NCBI GenBank assembly: GCA_963756975.1
Contig: CAVWPS010000001.1
Coordinates: forward strand, 1,116,001 to 1,180,000
Length of the DNA stretch: 64,000 nucleotides
DNA from: CAVRQM01 sp963756975
GTDB lineage: Bacteria > Pseudomonadota > Alphaproteobacteria > Acetobacterales > Acetobacteraceae
Direction: 5' to 3'
Program-made: the position numbers and the translations under genes
The notes under the pieces: generated by a model
Seen by the model: the letters and a program-made list of their open reading frames with translations, nothing else
Databases searched by the model: none
What the model was told of the DNA's origin: nothing
Shown: positions 48,631-57,851 of the stretch, piece by piece
Layout: each line of letters opens with the position of its first letter
How positions within the stretch are numbered: position 1 is the stretch's first letter

Positions 48631-49359
48631 ATGCTGCGGCGGCTGGTCGCCGAGTTCATCGGCACCTTCTGGCTGGTGTTCGGCGGCTGCGGTGCGGCGG
48701 TGCTGGCGGCGGGTTTCCCGCAATACGGCATCGGCTTCGTCGGCGTGGCGTTCGCGTTCGGACTGACCGTGCTGACGATGGCGTACGCGGTCGGCCACAT
48801 CTCCGGCGGGCACTTCAACCCCGCCGTGACGCTCGGCCTGTGGTCGGCCGGCCGCTGCGCCAACAAGCACGTCGTCCCCTACATCGCGATCCAGGTGATC
48901 GGCGCGATCGCCGCCTCGGGCGTGCTGTGGGTGATCGCCTCGGGGCTGCCGGGCTGGGTGCCCGGCGGCTTCGCCTCGAACGGATACGGGGACCTGAGCC
49001 CCGGAAAGTATTCGATGCAAGCCTGCTTCCTCGCCGAGTTCGTGCTGACGTTCTTCTTCCTGATGATCATCATCGGCACGACGTCCAAGGGTGCGGCGAC
49101 CGGGTTCGCGGGCATCCCGATCGGCCTCGCGCTGACGCTGATCCATCTCATTTCGATCCCTGTCACGAACACCTCCGTGAACCCGGCGCGCAGCATGGGA
49201 CCGGCGTTGTTCGCGGGTGGCGCGCATGTGGGGCAGCTCTGGCTGTTCTGGGTCGCGCCGATCGCCGGCGCGATGCTGGCCGGCGTGCTGGGGCGGATCC
49301 TGTACGAGCCGTCGTCGATCGTCGAGACCGTGGTCGAGGACAAGCACGCGATCGCCTGA
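48631..49359 (+). CDS. aqpZ: Aquaporin Z
   Basis: A 242-residue water channel with six helices and the two NPA boxes: GGHFNPAVTLG and NTSVNPARSMG. The second helix pattern MAYAVGHISGGHF and the ALFAGGAHVGQLWLFWVAP segment match AqpZ. The start is the ATG at 48631; an in-frame GTG at 48610 adds seven residues. It is preceded by a 68-base gap after the CorC-type gene. Confidence 0.95.
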   Translation: MLRRLVAEFIGTFWLVFGGCGAAVLAAGFPQYGIGFVGVAFAFGLTVLTMAYAVGHISGGHFNPAVTLGLWSAGRCANKHVVPYIAIQVIGAIAASGVLWVIASGLPGWVPGGFASNGYGDLSPGKYSMQACFLAEFVLTFFFLMIIIGTTSKGAATGFAGIPIGLALTLIHLISIPVTNTSVNPARSMGPALFAGGAHVGQLWLFWVAPIAGAMLAGVLGRILYEPSSIVETVVEDKHAIA

Positions 49360-49434
49360 CCCCCGGCCAGGCACCGTTGTCGGTCGTGCACACGTTGTGC
49401 ATGATCGACGGAACGGGAAACGGGATGATCGGTC

Positions 49435-52400
49435 ATGGCTTCGACGTACACTTGGACCGCAGGCTCGGGGCTTTGGGACGCCGGGGCGAACTGGATCGAC
49501 AGCACGACGCCGGGGGCGGGCACCGCGCCGGGTGCCGATGACACGGCGACGATCAACTCGGACACCATAACGCCGGACGTGATCTACGGGCCGGCCTCGG
49601 CGGCGACACTCGATGCCACCGGATTCGTCGCGTTCGCAGGCAACACGACATTCGGGCTGCTGTCCGACGCCGGCCAGCAGTACGGCCCGCCTTTGCGTGT
49701 GCTCTCGGGCGGCACCGTGTCCGCCGGCAGTGCCGACCTGACCGCCTTCGTCGAGATCGCCGGACCCGGTGCCCGGCTCGTGGTCGCGGGTGCGGCGATC
49801 ACATCCAGCACCACGGAGATCGAGCTGTTCGACCACGGGTCGTTCTCGGCCGCGTCGCTCGTGAGCCCGATGGGATCGGACCTGACGCTTTCGGTCGATC
49901 CGACATCGACGGCGGAGATCGGCGGCGGCTCGATCGCGACCGCCGGAACGCTGGCGATCGATGCGGGCACGACGTTGACGCTTGGTGGGTTCACCCGCGT
50001 GCTCACCCCGACGCTCGTGCAGGGCACGGTGGCCGACACCCAGGATATGTTTTTCTACGCGGCCGTGACCGGGGCGGGCACGATCGCGATCGGCACCGGG
50101 GCGACGCTCAACCTGTATTCGACGGCCGCCGCCGGGTTAACGATCGACTTCGCGGGCACGGCCGGCACGCTGTATCTGGCGTCGAGCGCCAACGAGCTCT
50201 CGGACGCGGCGGCACAGCCGGGTCCGAACCCGGTCGTGAGCGCCACGATCGCGGGCTTCTCGATCGGGGACGCGATCGTCACCGCCGAGGTCGGAGTCAC
50301 GAGTGCGACCTACACGCAGACCGGCAACGGCATCGGCGAGGTCGATTTCCTCGCCGGCTCGACGGTCGTCCAACGGCTCACGCTGAGCGGAAACTTCGCG
50401 GGCGAGACCTTCGTCTTCACGCCGTACGACAGCCAGAGGGCCGGCGTGCTGACGCTGACAGCCGGGCAGATCACGCCGGCGGTTCCGGCGGTGACCAACC
50501 CCGGCAGCGACGCCTATAGCTGGACGACGGCGGCGGGCGGCTCGTGGGCGACCGCCGCGAACTGGACCGATGCGAACACGGGCGCGACCGCGACCACGGC
50601 ACCCGGTGCGACCAACGCGGTCACGATCACCGGACCCACCACCGTCGGCAGCACGGCCGCGCAGACCGTCGCCGTGATCGACGGCAACGGCGACGCGGCG
50701 AGCCTGACCGTGATCGGCACGATCGAACTCGCCGGCAATTTTGGCATCGGCACCCTGGCGGTCGGCGTCTACAATACCTCACCCTTCGTCTACGAGCCCG
50801 CGACGGTGACGGTGACCGCCGGCAGCACGCTCACCGCCAACGTCGCCCAGATCAACAGTGCGTTGGATGTCGCCGGCGGCCTGCTGTCGGCCACGACTCT
50901 CGCCGTGGGCGACGGCGGCCTGCTCGGGTTGCTGTATGCGTACGACGGAGGCCGGGTGGTCGCCGGCGGGCTGACGCTGGCCGGTTTCGGGACGGTCGCG
51001 GTCGACGCGAATTCCTCCATCGCGATCGGGGCGGCTTCGGTCGCGGGCACCATCACGATCGGCACCGGCATCACGGTCGTCGACTCCGATGGGATTTTCG
51101 ACGGACCGGTGCGCAACGACGGGCTCATTTCCGCCGGCGGCGGGCTCGGCTCGGAGGATCTGTTCACGGGTGCGATCGGCGGCAGCGGCACGATCACCGT
51201 CCAGCAATCGTCCAACCTCCTCCTCCAAGGGGCGGTCGCGGCGACGCAAACCCTCGGCTTCGCCGGCAACGGCAGGCTGATCCTGCAAGTTGCTTCGACG
51301 GAGCTCGGACGGATCACCAATTTCGACACGAGCGACATGCTCGTGGTGGCCGATACCGTCGCGAGCGTCGCGTATGCCGCGAGCGGCGCGAATGCCGGCA
51401 CGCTGACGCTGCGCGACGCGGGCGGTGCCGTCGTGGGGTCGCTCGCGGTCAGCGGCAGCCTGGACGGCAACAGTTTCCTGCTGCTGCCGGACGCATCGAT
51501 CTTCTCGACGCCGCAGACGACCGGGACCGAAATCGTCCTGGCACAGGGCACGTTGCTGAACGGGCCGTTGCCCGCGCCCGCGCCCGACACGCACCCGGCC
51601 CAGACCTTCACACAGGTTCAGGGCGGCGACTGGGGAACGGGTACGACCTGGGGCACCACGGACGCGCCGGGCACGCTCGATACGGTCGTGCTCGGCTCGG
51701 CCGCGAACGGCTATACCGTGCTCAGCGGCCAGGGGTATGCGGCCGCGGTGACCGCGAACACCAACGGCACCGGGCTGTCCGGCGTGTTCGGGTTCGGCAG
51801 CCTGACCGTCGCGGACGGCACGAGCAGAGCCGGCTGGCTGGCCGTCACTGCGAACTCCACGCTGACGGCCGGCACCGCGTCGGTGACGTCCGGTGTGCTC
51901 AACGTGGCGGCGGCGGGGGCGTCGCTCGACGTGACCGGCACGCTGGCACTGATGAACGGCTCGCTCGTGCTTGCGCACGGCGGCCGGGCTCAGATCGCGG
52001 CCCTGTCGATCGGCGGCACCGGCGTCGCTACGATCACGTTGGCAGTCGACGCGAGCTCCGCGCTCGAGGTCGGCACGCTGGGCGGTGCCGCCGCCGGCCT
52101 GCTCACCGTCGATGCCGGCCAGACCGTACATGCCACGACCTTCGGTGGGCTCTATGTCCTGGCGTCGGTCCGCAACGACGGGACCATCGACGACGCGGCG
52201 AGCTTCGGCACGATCGAAGGCAACGTCACCGGCACCGGCACGATCATCGTCGAAGCCGGGGCCAACCTGATCATCAGCGGACAGGTCGCGGCGGGCGAGA
52301 CGATCCAGTTCGTCGGCACCGGCGGCACGCTGTCCCTGAGCCAGACGACGCCGCTGACCATCGCCGGGTTCGCGCTCGGCGACACCTTGCTGGTCAACGG

Positions 52401-53634
52401 CACGGAGACCGCCGCGCAGTACACATCGACCGGGGCCGGGACCGGCACGCTGACATTGACCGAGGCCGGGTCCGCGGTCGCCACCGTGACGCTCCTCGGC
52501 AGCTATGCGGGCGACGCTTTCGTCGCCTCCCCCACCCTCGATCAGCAGGTCGAGGCGGCCACCAACAGCTCGGTCGTCCTCGCCGCCGCCTGCTTCGCCG
52601 AGGGCACGCGCATCGCGACCGACCATGGCCCGGTCGCGATCGAGCGGCTGCGAGTGGGCGACCACGTTCGGACCGCGTGGGGCGAGCTGCGGCCGGTCGA
52701 ATGGATCGGCCGCCGCCGGACCGATTGCACACGCCACCCGGCCCCGCACGATGTGTGGCCGGTGCGGGTGGCGGCGCATGCGTTCGGGCCGGGGCGGCCG
52801 GAGCGCGAGCTGTTTCTGTCGCCCGATCACGCCGTCCATGTGAGCGATCTCGACGGGCCGGACCTGCTGATCCCGGTGCGCTACCTGATGAACGGCGCGA
52901 CCATCGTGCAGGTGCCGGCCGATACCGTGACCTACTGGCATATCGAGCTGCCGGACCACGACGTCGTGCTGGCCGAGGGGTTGGCGTGCGAGAGCTATCT
53001 CGACACCGGCAACCGCTCGGCGTTCGAGAATTGCGGCGCGGCGGTGATGCTGCACCCGGATTTCTCGCGCGCGGTTTGGGATGATCGGGCCTGCGCGCAG
53101 CTGACGCTCGGCGGGCCGGATCTGGCGGCGGTGCGGGAGCGTTTGCGGGCGCGGGCGATCGAGGGCGGCTTCGCGCTGACCCGGAAGGCGGCGCTGCGGG
53201 TCTTGGCCGATGGGGTCGAGCTGCCCTGGGATGGGTCGGGGCGGGTCCATCTGCCGGCCGGCACGGAGCGGGTGCGCCTAGCGTCACGGACGACGGTTCC
53301 GGGTCATGTGCGGATTGCCGATCCCGACCACCGGCGCCTCGGCGTCGCGGTGGCGGGGCTCACGCTCGACGGCGTGGGCATCCCGCTCGATGATCCGCGC
53401 CTGCGGGCGGGCTGGCACGCGCTGGAGCCGGGGTGGCGCTGGACCAACGGGGACGCCGAGCTGATGACCGGTGCCGCGCGGTGCCTCGCGGTCCGAACGC
53501 TGGCGTTCGCCGATTACTGGGTCGAGCCGCTCACCGAAATGGCGGAGACGCCGTCGCCGAGGAGTGTCACGAGGTCCGACGACGACACCGCGACGCAGCC
53601 CTCGGTCGGGGCGAGGTCGCGGGCGGCGATGTGA
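49435..53634 (+). CDS. Large Hint-domain protein with three internal passenger modules
   Basis: A 1399-residue protein with no signal peptide. Residues ~5-1045 are three related beta-rich modules (described separately), rich in Gly, Thr, Ala and low in charge, as in adhesins. The Hint domain starts at the presumed nucleophile Cys1053 (ACFAEGTRIATDHG), then LRVGDHVRTAW, LFLSPDHAVHVSD (block-B-like His), RYLMNGATIVQV and YLDTGNRSAFENCG. It ends with a region common to this protein type (VWDDRACAQLTLGGPD, GLTLDGVGIPL). The last ~40 residues overlap the L,D-transpeptidase gene on the other strand. The likely model is autoprocessing of a surface or secreted passenger; this is inference. Confidence 0.85.
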   Translation: MASTYTWTAGSGLWDAGANWIDSTTPGAGTAPGADDTATINSDTITPDVIYGPASAATLDATGFVAFAGNTTFGLLSDAGQQYGPPLRVLSGGTVSAGSADLTAFVEIAGPGARLVVAGAAITSSTTEIELFDHGSFSAASLVSPMGSDLTLSVDPTSTAEIGGGSIATAGTLAIDAGTTLTLGGFTRVLTPTLVQGTVADTQDMFFYAAVTGAGTIAIGTGATLNLYSTAAAGLTIDFAGTAGTLYLASSANELSDAAAQPGPNPVVSATIAGFSIGDAIVTAEVGVTSATYTQTGNGIGEVDFLAGSTVVQRLTLSGNFAGETFVFTPYDSQRAGVLTLTAGQITPAVPAVTNPGSDAYSWTTAAGGSWATAANWTDANTGATATTAPGATNAVTITGPTTVGSTAAQTVAVIDGNGDAASLTVIGTIELAGNFGIGTLAVGVYNTSPFVYEPATVTVTAGSTLTANVAQINSALDVAGGLLSATTLAVGDGGLLGLLYAYDGGRVVAGGLTLAGFGTVAVDANSSIAIGAASVAGTITIGTGITVVDSDGIFDGPVRNDGLISAGGGLGSEDLFTGAIGGSGTITVQQSSNLLLQGAVAATQTLGFAGNGRLILQVASTELGRITNFDTSDMLVVADTVASVAYAASGANAGTLTLRDAGGAVVGSLAVSGSLDGNSFLLLPDASIFSTPQTTGTEIVLAQGTLLNGPLPAPAPDTHPAQTFTQVQGGDWGTGTTWGTTDAPGTLDTVVLGSAANGYTVLSGQGYAAAVTANTNGTGLSGVFGFGSLTVADGTSRAGWLAVTANSTLTAGTASVTSGVLNVAAAGASLDVTGTLALMNGSLVLAHGGRAQIAALSIGGTGVATITLAVDASSALEVGTLGGAAAGLLTVDAGQTVHATTFGGLYVLASVRNDGTIDDAASFGTIEGNVTGTGTIIVEAGANLIISGQVAAGETIQFVGTGGTLSLSQTTPLTIAGFALGDTLLVNGTETAAQYTSTGAGTGTLTLTEAGSAVATVTLLGSYAGDAFVASPTLDQQVEAATNSSVVLAAACFAEGTRIATDHGPVAIERLRVGDHVRTAWGELRPVEWIGRRRTDCTRHPAPHDVWPVRVAAHAFGPGRPERELFLSPDHAVHVSDLDGPDLLIPVRYLMNGATIVQVPADTVTYWHIELPDHDVVLAEGLACESYLDTGNRSAFENCGAAVMLHPDFSRAVWDDRACAQLTLGGPDLAAVRERLRARAIEGGFALTRKAALRVLADGVELPWDGSGRVHLPAGTERVRLASRTTVPGHVRIADPDHRRLGVAVAGLTLDGVGIPLDDPRLRAGWHALEPGWRWTNGDAELMTGAARCLAVRTLAFADYWVEPLTEMAETPSPRSVTRSDDDTATQPSVGARSRAAM
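49447..52580 (+). repeat. Three tandem ~340-360-residue protein modules
   Basis: Each module opens with a tryptophan signature: YTWTAGSGLWDAGANW (from 49447), YSWTTAAGGSWATAANW (from 50515) and FTQVQGGDWGTGTTW (from 51607). Each ends with a strand pattern near LSGNFAGETFVF, VSGSLDGNSFLL or LLGSYAGDAFVA. The modules are diverged at DNA level, so this is an ancient internal triplication, not a recent tandem repeat. Confidence 0.75.
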
Positions 53635-54023
53635 AGGAAGATCGCCGAGCCGAGACCGCGCACCACGGGGGAGATGTTCCAGTCGAGGACGACGAGCAGG
53701 TCGTAGAGCGCGTCGTCGCGCCATAGCCGCTCGTGGCGGGCGTCGTGCGGCAGGCGGATCGGGCGGTTGTAGTCGGGCGAGGCCGGATCGTCGCACCAGC
53801 CGTCGCCGGGGCCGATCGGCGCTTTGGCCAAGGTCGTGCGGGGGACCGGGATGCGGTCGGCGCGATACAGGACGCGCAGCAGTTTCAGCGTGCCGGCGGG
53901 GGTGGCGCCGTCGCCTTCCTCCTTGTGGACGCGGACCCCGCCGCGGCCGATGGCGCAGGGAACGCGGCGATCCCGCCACGTCAGCCAGGCACCGCCGCCG
54001 TCCCGGTGCAACGACGCGTTCAT
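53514..54023 (-). CDS. L,D-transpeptidase family protein (YkuD type)
   Basis: A 169-residue YkuD-fold protein. The catalytic region is FLHIAARDLAPTEGCVAVSS, with His and the Cys of the x-x-G-C motif. The middle has the LWRDDALYDLLVVLDWN segment seen in the short COG3786 group of L,D-transpeptidases. No signal peptide is obvious, so its location is uncertain. The family cross-links or modifies peptidoglycan. The last 121 bases overlap the Hint gene on the plus strand, and its start overlaps the hypothetical gene's stop by four bases. Confidence 0.82.
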   Translation of the reverse strand: MNASLHRDGGGAWLTWRDRRVPCAIGRGGVRVHKEEGDGATPAGTLKLLRVLYRADRIPVPRTTLAKAPIGPGDGWCDDPASPDYNRPIRLPHDARHERLWRDDALYDLLVVLDWNISPVVRGLGSAIFLHIAARDLAPTEGCVAVSSSDLVTLLGDGVSAISVSGSTQ

Positions 54024-54457
54024 CTGCCCACTCCCGCCACGCGCTGTGTCGTTTCGGTGTACGCCATGATCGCCCGGCTGACCATCGCGGGCGCGGGCGG
54101 GATGTCGGCGGCAACCGCTGGCGTGGCGCTGTGGACGAGTGCGGCGCGGACCGCGGCCTCGGGGTGGACCATCCGCTCGAACAGGTCGCCGGCCATGCTG
54201 GTCAGCAACCCGACCGGCCCGCCCATCAGCATGCCGACGATCGCCGAGACGGCGGTGCGGAGGCCGGGGCTGCCCTGATCGCCGGTGACGACCCGGTAGA
54301 TCGTGCCGACCACCGGCAAATATTGCAGCGGGTTGAGCGCGTCCAACACCTCGCCGAAGGTCGGTAGCGGATCGGCGGCGGTGCGGGCGGGGCTCGCGAC
54401 CGAGACCGGGGCCATGCCGCGGTCGGTCCCGTGCGAACTCGAAACACCGCCTGCCAT
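54020..54457 (-). CDS. Hypothetical protein with conserved hydrophobic segment
   Basis: A 145-residue protein starting MAGGVSSSHGTDRGMAPVS. The central segment LPTFGEVLDALNPLQYLPVVGTIYRVVTGDQG looks conserved in related alphaproteobacteria from my memory of such sequences, and is followed by a glycine-rich hydrophobic stretch (VGMLMGGPVGLLTSMAGDL). I know no function. The start is the ATG at 54457 preceded by GGGAGGGC. It lies between the ClC and L,D-transpeptidase genes and overlaps the latter by four bases. Confidence 0.6.
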   Translation of the reverse strand: MAGGVSSSHGTDRGMAPVSVASPARTAADPLPTFGEVLDALNPLQYLPVVGTIYRVVTGDQGSPGLRTAVSAIVGMLMGGPVGLLTSMAGDLFERMVHPEAAVRAALVHSATPAVAADIPPAPAMVSRAIMAYTETTQRVAGVGR

Positions 54458-54510
54458 CCCGCCCTCCCCCGATCCTCGTCCCGGTGACGCAAGGACCGGG
54501 CCGCGCGGGT

Positions 54511-55815
54511 TCAGGCGTGAAAGTTCCGGGCGAGCGCGTGATAGACGCCCTCGGCGCAGATCAGGCGCGAGACGAAGAAGGCGACCAGCGCGGTCAGCAT
54601 CAGCGGCACCACCATCGCGTGGTCGCCGGTCATCTCGGCGACGATGACGAACGCGGTGATCGGGGCCTGCACGACCCCCGCGAAGTAGGCGACCATGCCG
54701 AGCACGACCAGCGCCTGCGCCGGGGCGGACGGCAACAGCGCGGCGACGTCGGCCCCCAGCCCGGCCCCGACCGCGAGCGAAGGCGCGAAGATGCCGCCCG
54801 GGATGGCGCTGATCGAGGACGCCAGCGTGGCGACGAGCTTGTAGGCCGCGAAGGCGAGGCCGGGGGTCTGCGCCTCGCCCTGCACCAGGGCCCGCGCCTG
54901 CGCGTAGCCGGTGCCGAATGCCGAGCCGTGCGAGAGCAGGCCGCAGATGGCGACGACCAGACCGCAGCCGGCCGCGAACATCGCGGGGCGCGCCCGGATC
55001 CATCGCCAGACGCGGCCGGGCGATTCCGGCCGCGCGAGCCGGTCCGCGACGATGACCAGGGCGCGGCTGAACCCGCCGCCGAACAGGCCGCCGAGCACGC
55101 CGAGCAGCGGGACGGCGAGCCAGCCCTCCGTCCCGTGCAGCGTCGCGTGAGTGACGCCGAAATAGGTGTAGTCGCCCTGCAGGATCAGCGACGTGAGGCC
55201 GGCGGCGATCACGGCACCCAGCACCGGGGCGGTGGTTCGCGCCTCGAACGAGCGGCTCATTTCTTCGATGCCGAACACGATCCCGGCGAGCGGCGTGTTG
55301 AACGCGGCCGAGACGCCGGCGCTGGCGCCGGCGAGGATCAGGCCCGGCTGGCGGCGCGGCGAAAGGCGGCCGACGGCGAACATGATCGACGCGCCGACCT
55401 GCACCGTCGGCCCCTCGCGGCCGATCGAACCGCCGCAGACGAGGCCGAGCAGGAGCAGCAGCGCCTTTCCCGCCGCGAGGCGCAGCGAGACGAGGCGAAG
55501 GCGCGCGGCCGGGCTGGTCAGATGCCGCGCCGCGATCGCCTGCGGAATGCCGCTGCCGCCGCTGTTCGGGAAGAACTTTCGCGCACAGAGGCTTGCGATT
55601 GCGAAGCCGGCGGGCGTGAGGATCAGCGGGATCAGCGGCGCGTGGCCGAGCAGGATCTGGAACAGGCGGCCGGCGGCGTCGGCGCTGATGGCGATGCCGA
55701 CCGCCACCGCGCCGACGGCGAACCCGCCGATGACGAACAGCAGGCGTCGCCGGGCGGCTGCGAACCGCGCGCGGCGCACCCGCCGGTCGGTCCAGATACG
55801 AGACGGCAACGGCAA
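54511..55815 (-). CDS. ClC-type chloride channel/H+-Cl- antiporter
   Basis: A 434-residue canonical ClC protein with about ten hydrophobic helices. All filter motifs are standard: SGGSGIPQA, GSIGREGPTVQVG (gating Glu), and PGGIFAPSLAVG. It has no CBS domains. The TTG at 55815 (two bases after the ribA stop; another TTG at 55809) is the best start, since no ATG exists in the region. It lies between ribA and the hypothetical gene on the minus strand and is probably cotranscribed. Confidence 0.9.
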   Translation of the reverse strand: MPLPSRIWTDRRVRRARFAAARRRLLFVIGGFAVGAVAVGIAISADAAGRLFQILLGHAPLIPLILTPAGFAIASLCARKFFPNSGGSGIPQAIAARHLTSPAARLRLVSLRLAAGKALLLLLGLVCGGSIGREGPTVQVGASIMFAVGRLSPRRQPGLILAGASAGVSAAFNTPLAGIVFGIEEMSRSFEARTTAPVLGAVIAAGLTSLILQGDYTYFGVTHATLHGTEGWLAVPLLGVLGGLFGGGFSRALVIVADRLARPESPGRVWRWIRARPAMFAAGCGLVVAICGLLSHGSAFGTGYAQARALVQGEAQTPGLAFAAYKLVATLASSISAIPGGIFAPSLAVGAGLGADVAALLPSAPAQALVVLGMVAYFAGVVQAPITAFVIVAEMTGDHAMVVPLMLTALVAFFVSRLICAEGVYHALARNFHA

Positions 55816-55817
55816 TG

Positions 55818-56897
55818 TCAGTCCGACCGATGGCCGAAGCGGGTGCGCTTGGTCGCCAGATACGCGTCGTTGACCCCGTTCGCCGCGAACAAATGACTGA
55901 CCCGCTCGGCCTCGATCCCGGCCGCTTCGAGGGCGGCGACCTTCAGCGGGTTGTTGGTGAGCAGGCGCGCCCGGCCGATGCCGAGGGCGCGCAGCATGGC
56001 GGCGGCGACCGCGAAATCGCGCTCGTCGGCACCCCAGCCGAGCGCGAGATTGGCGTCGAGCGTGTCCAGGCCCCGGTCCTGCAACGCGTAGGCGCGCAGC
56101 TTGCTGGCCAAGCCGATGCCCCGCCCCTCCTGGGCCAGATACAGCATGACGCCGCCGCCCTCGGCCTCCATCCGGGCGATCGCGCCGTGCAGTTGCGGGC
56201 CGCAATCGCAGCGCAGGCTGCCGAGCACGTCGCCGGTGAAGCACTCGGAGTGCAGCCGCACGAGCGGTGCCGGCCGGTCCGGGCGGTCGAGCGGGGGCTG
56301 GCCGATCAGGACGGCGACCTGTTCGGCGCCGCCGTCGCGCGGACGGAAGGCGACCACGCGGCAATCGGCGGCGGTCGCGAGCGGGACCACGGCCGACGCG
56401 ACCTCGATCAGGTCGGCCGCGAGGTGCGCGGGATAGGCGTCGATCTCGGTCACGTCGACCGACACGACGTCGTCGTCCGCGACGGTGTCGACCAGCAGAG
56501 CGGGTAGCAGGCGGCCGTGCTTGGCGAGGCGCAACGCGGCGGCGGCCAGGGGCGGCGGCGTGGCGGGCGTGAGCTCGCCGATGCCGCGCTGGATCAGCGA
56601 CGCGTCGGCCAGGGCGCGCAGGTCGGAGCCGGCCGGAAGGTTCAGCGCCACCACCGGCCCGGTCGCCGGCTCCGGCCGGATCGTGAGCAGCGACGCCCGG
56701 GATGCGGCGAGCAGCAGCACGGCGCCGTCGTGAAAATCGGCACCGGACGTTTCGGCGGCGCGAACAAGAAGCGTGTCGCCGGGTCCGGTCAGGCGCACGG
56801 CCGCACCCCGGCGCAGCTCCGCGAGCGCGCGCTGGACCCGGCGTACGACCCGGTCCGAAGCGGCCGGCGTGTGAAGCAGCATCGACTCTGGTGCCAT
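55818..56897 (-). CDS. ribA: GTP cyclohydrolase II with an N-terminal non-catalytic domain
   Basis: A 359-residue riboflavin synthesis enzyme. The C-terminal half (from about residue 165) is a RibA domain: the zinc site SECFTGDVLGSLRCDCG, the LAQEGRGIGLASKLRAYALQD active-site segment and the LLTNNPLKV tail. The N-terminal ~160 residues lie where RibB (DHBP synthase) is found in RibBA fusions, but I see none of RibB's acidic active-site motifs, so it cannot be assumed to be active. The start is the ATG at 56897; an ORF start further up lacks family features. It heads a minus-strand group with ClC. Confidence 0.87.
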   Translation of the reverse strand: MAPESMLLHTPAASDRVVRRVQRALAELRRGAAVRLTGPGDTLLVRAAETSGADFHDGAVLLLAASRASLLTIRPEPATGPVVALNLPAGSDLRALADASLIQRGIGELTPATPPPLAAAALRLAKHGRLLPALLVDTVADDDVVSVDVTEIDAYPAHLAADLIEVASAVVPLATAADCRVVAFRPRDGGAEQVAVLIGQPPLDRPDRPAPLVRLHSECFTGDVLGSLRCDCGPQLHGAIARMEAEGGGVMLYLAQEGRGIGLASKLRAYALQDRGLDTLDANLALGWGADERDFAVAAAMLRALGIGRARLLTNNPLKVAALEAAGIEAERVSHLFAANGVNDAYLATKRTRFGHRSD

Positions 56898-57117
56898 CGG
56901 TCGTCCTGTGGCGTCTGATCGCCGTGCCGGCCACACATATCGCGTGCTTGCGGAAGAAACATCGCTGCAACTCACGGATATGTGCGGACGTTGCCGCTGC
57001 ACGGGTTTGGGGCCACTGTGCCCGAGAGCCGTTGAGCCTGCACACAATTCGTGGACCCGCTCGAGTCCCGGGCCGCTTGGGCGGCCGGGGCGGGCGACGG
57101 CGAAGGGGAAGTAGTTG

Positions 57118-57834
57118 ATGGCTGGCGAGCGTCCGATCCTGATCGTCGACGACGATGTCGCGTTGTGCGAGATGCTGGCCGAGCAGCTCGCTGTCGATGG
57201 CGAGTTTACCGCGACCGAGGTTCACTCGGTGGCGGACGCCGAAGCCCGGATGACGGCCAAGGAAGCGCGGTTCGACGCGGTGATCCTCGATGTCGGGCTG
57301 CCCGACGGCGACGGACGCGATCTGTGCGCGCGGCTGCGGCGATTGGGCGTCAAGGTGCCGATCATCATGCTGACCGGCTCGGACGACGAGGCGGACGTGG
57401 TGCGCGGGCTCGACAGCGGCGCCAACGACTACATCGCCAAGCCATTCCGCTTGGCCGAACTGCTGGCGCGGCTTCGGGCGCAGTTGCGGATCTTCGAGAA
57501 TAGCGAAGACGCGGTGTTCACCATCGGGCCGTACACGTTCCGGCCGGCCGCCAAGCTGCTTCAGGAGCTGCAGCGCAACCGCCGCATCCGCCTGACCGAG
57601 AAAGAGGCGGCGATCCTGAAATTCCTGTATCGCGCCGGCACCCGCCCGGTCGCGCGTCAGGTCTTGCTGAACGAGGTCTGGGGCTACAACGCGGCGGTCA
57701 CCACGCACACGCTGGAGACGCACATCTACCGGTTGCGGCAGAAGATCGAGCCCGATCCGTCCAATGCGCGGTTGCTGGTGACGGAGGGCGGCGGCTACCG
57801 CCTCGACCCGTCAGGGGTGAAGGCGGCGGCCTGA
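57118..57834 (+). CDS. OmpR/PhoB-type response regulator
   Basis: A 238-residue two-component regulator. The receiver has IVDDDVAL, the phospho-acceptor in ILDVGLPDGDG, LTGSDDE and the IAKPF lysine. The C-terminal winged-helix DNA-binding domain includes RNRRIRLTEKEAAILKFLYR, the recognition helix NAAVTTHTLETHIYRLRQKI and GGGYRLDP. The TTG at 57115 is ignored in favour of ATG 57118, after GAAGGGGAA. No histidine kinase is in the window. It is divergent from ribA across a 220-base gap. Confidence 0.92.
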   Translation: MAGERPILIVDDDVALCEMLAEQLAVDGEFTATEVHSVADAEARMTAKEARFDAVILDVGLPDGDGRDLCARLRRLGVKVPIIMLTGSDDEADVVRGLDSGANDYIAKPFRLAELLARLRAQLRIFENSEDAVFTIGPYTFRPAAKLLQELQRNRRIRLTEKEAAILKFLYRAGTRPVARQVLLNEVWGYNAAVTTHTLETHIYRLRQKIEPDPSNARLLVTEGGGYRLDPSGVKAAA

Positions 57835-57851
57835 GTTCTAGACTAGCCGCC
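57825..57851. terminator. Short hairpin between the convergent response regulator and phaR genes
   Basis: GGCGGC (57825-57830) can pair with GCCGCC (57846-57851) around a 15-base loop that holds both stop codons' neighbourhood and a TCTAGA palindrome. It is weak and lacks a T tract; the convergent position is the main support for a termination role. Confidence 0.3.
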
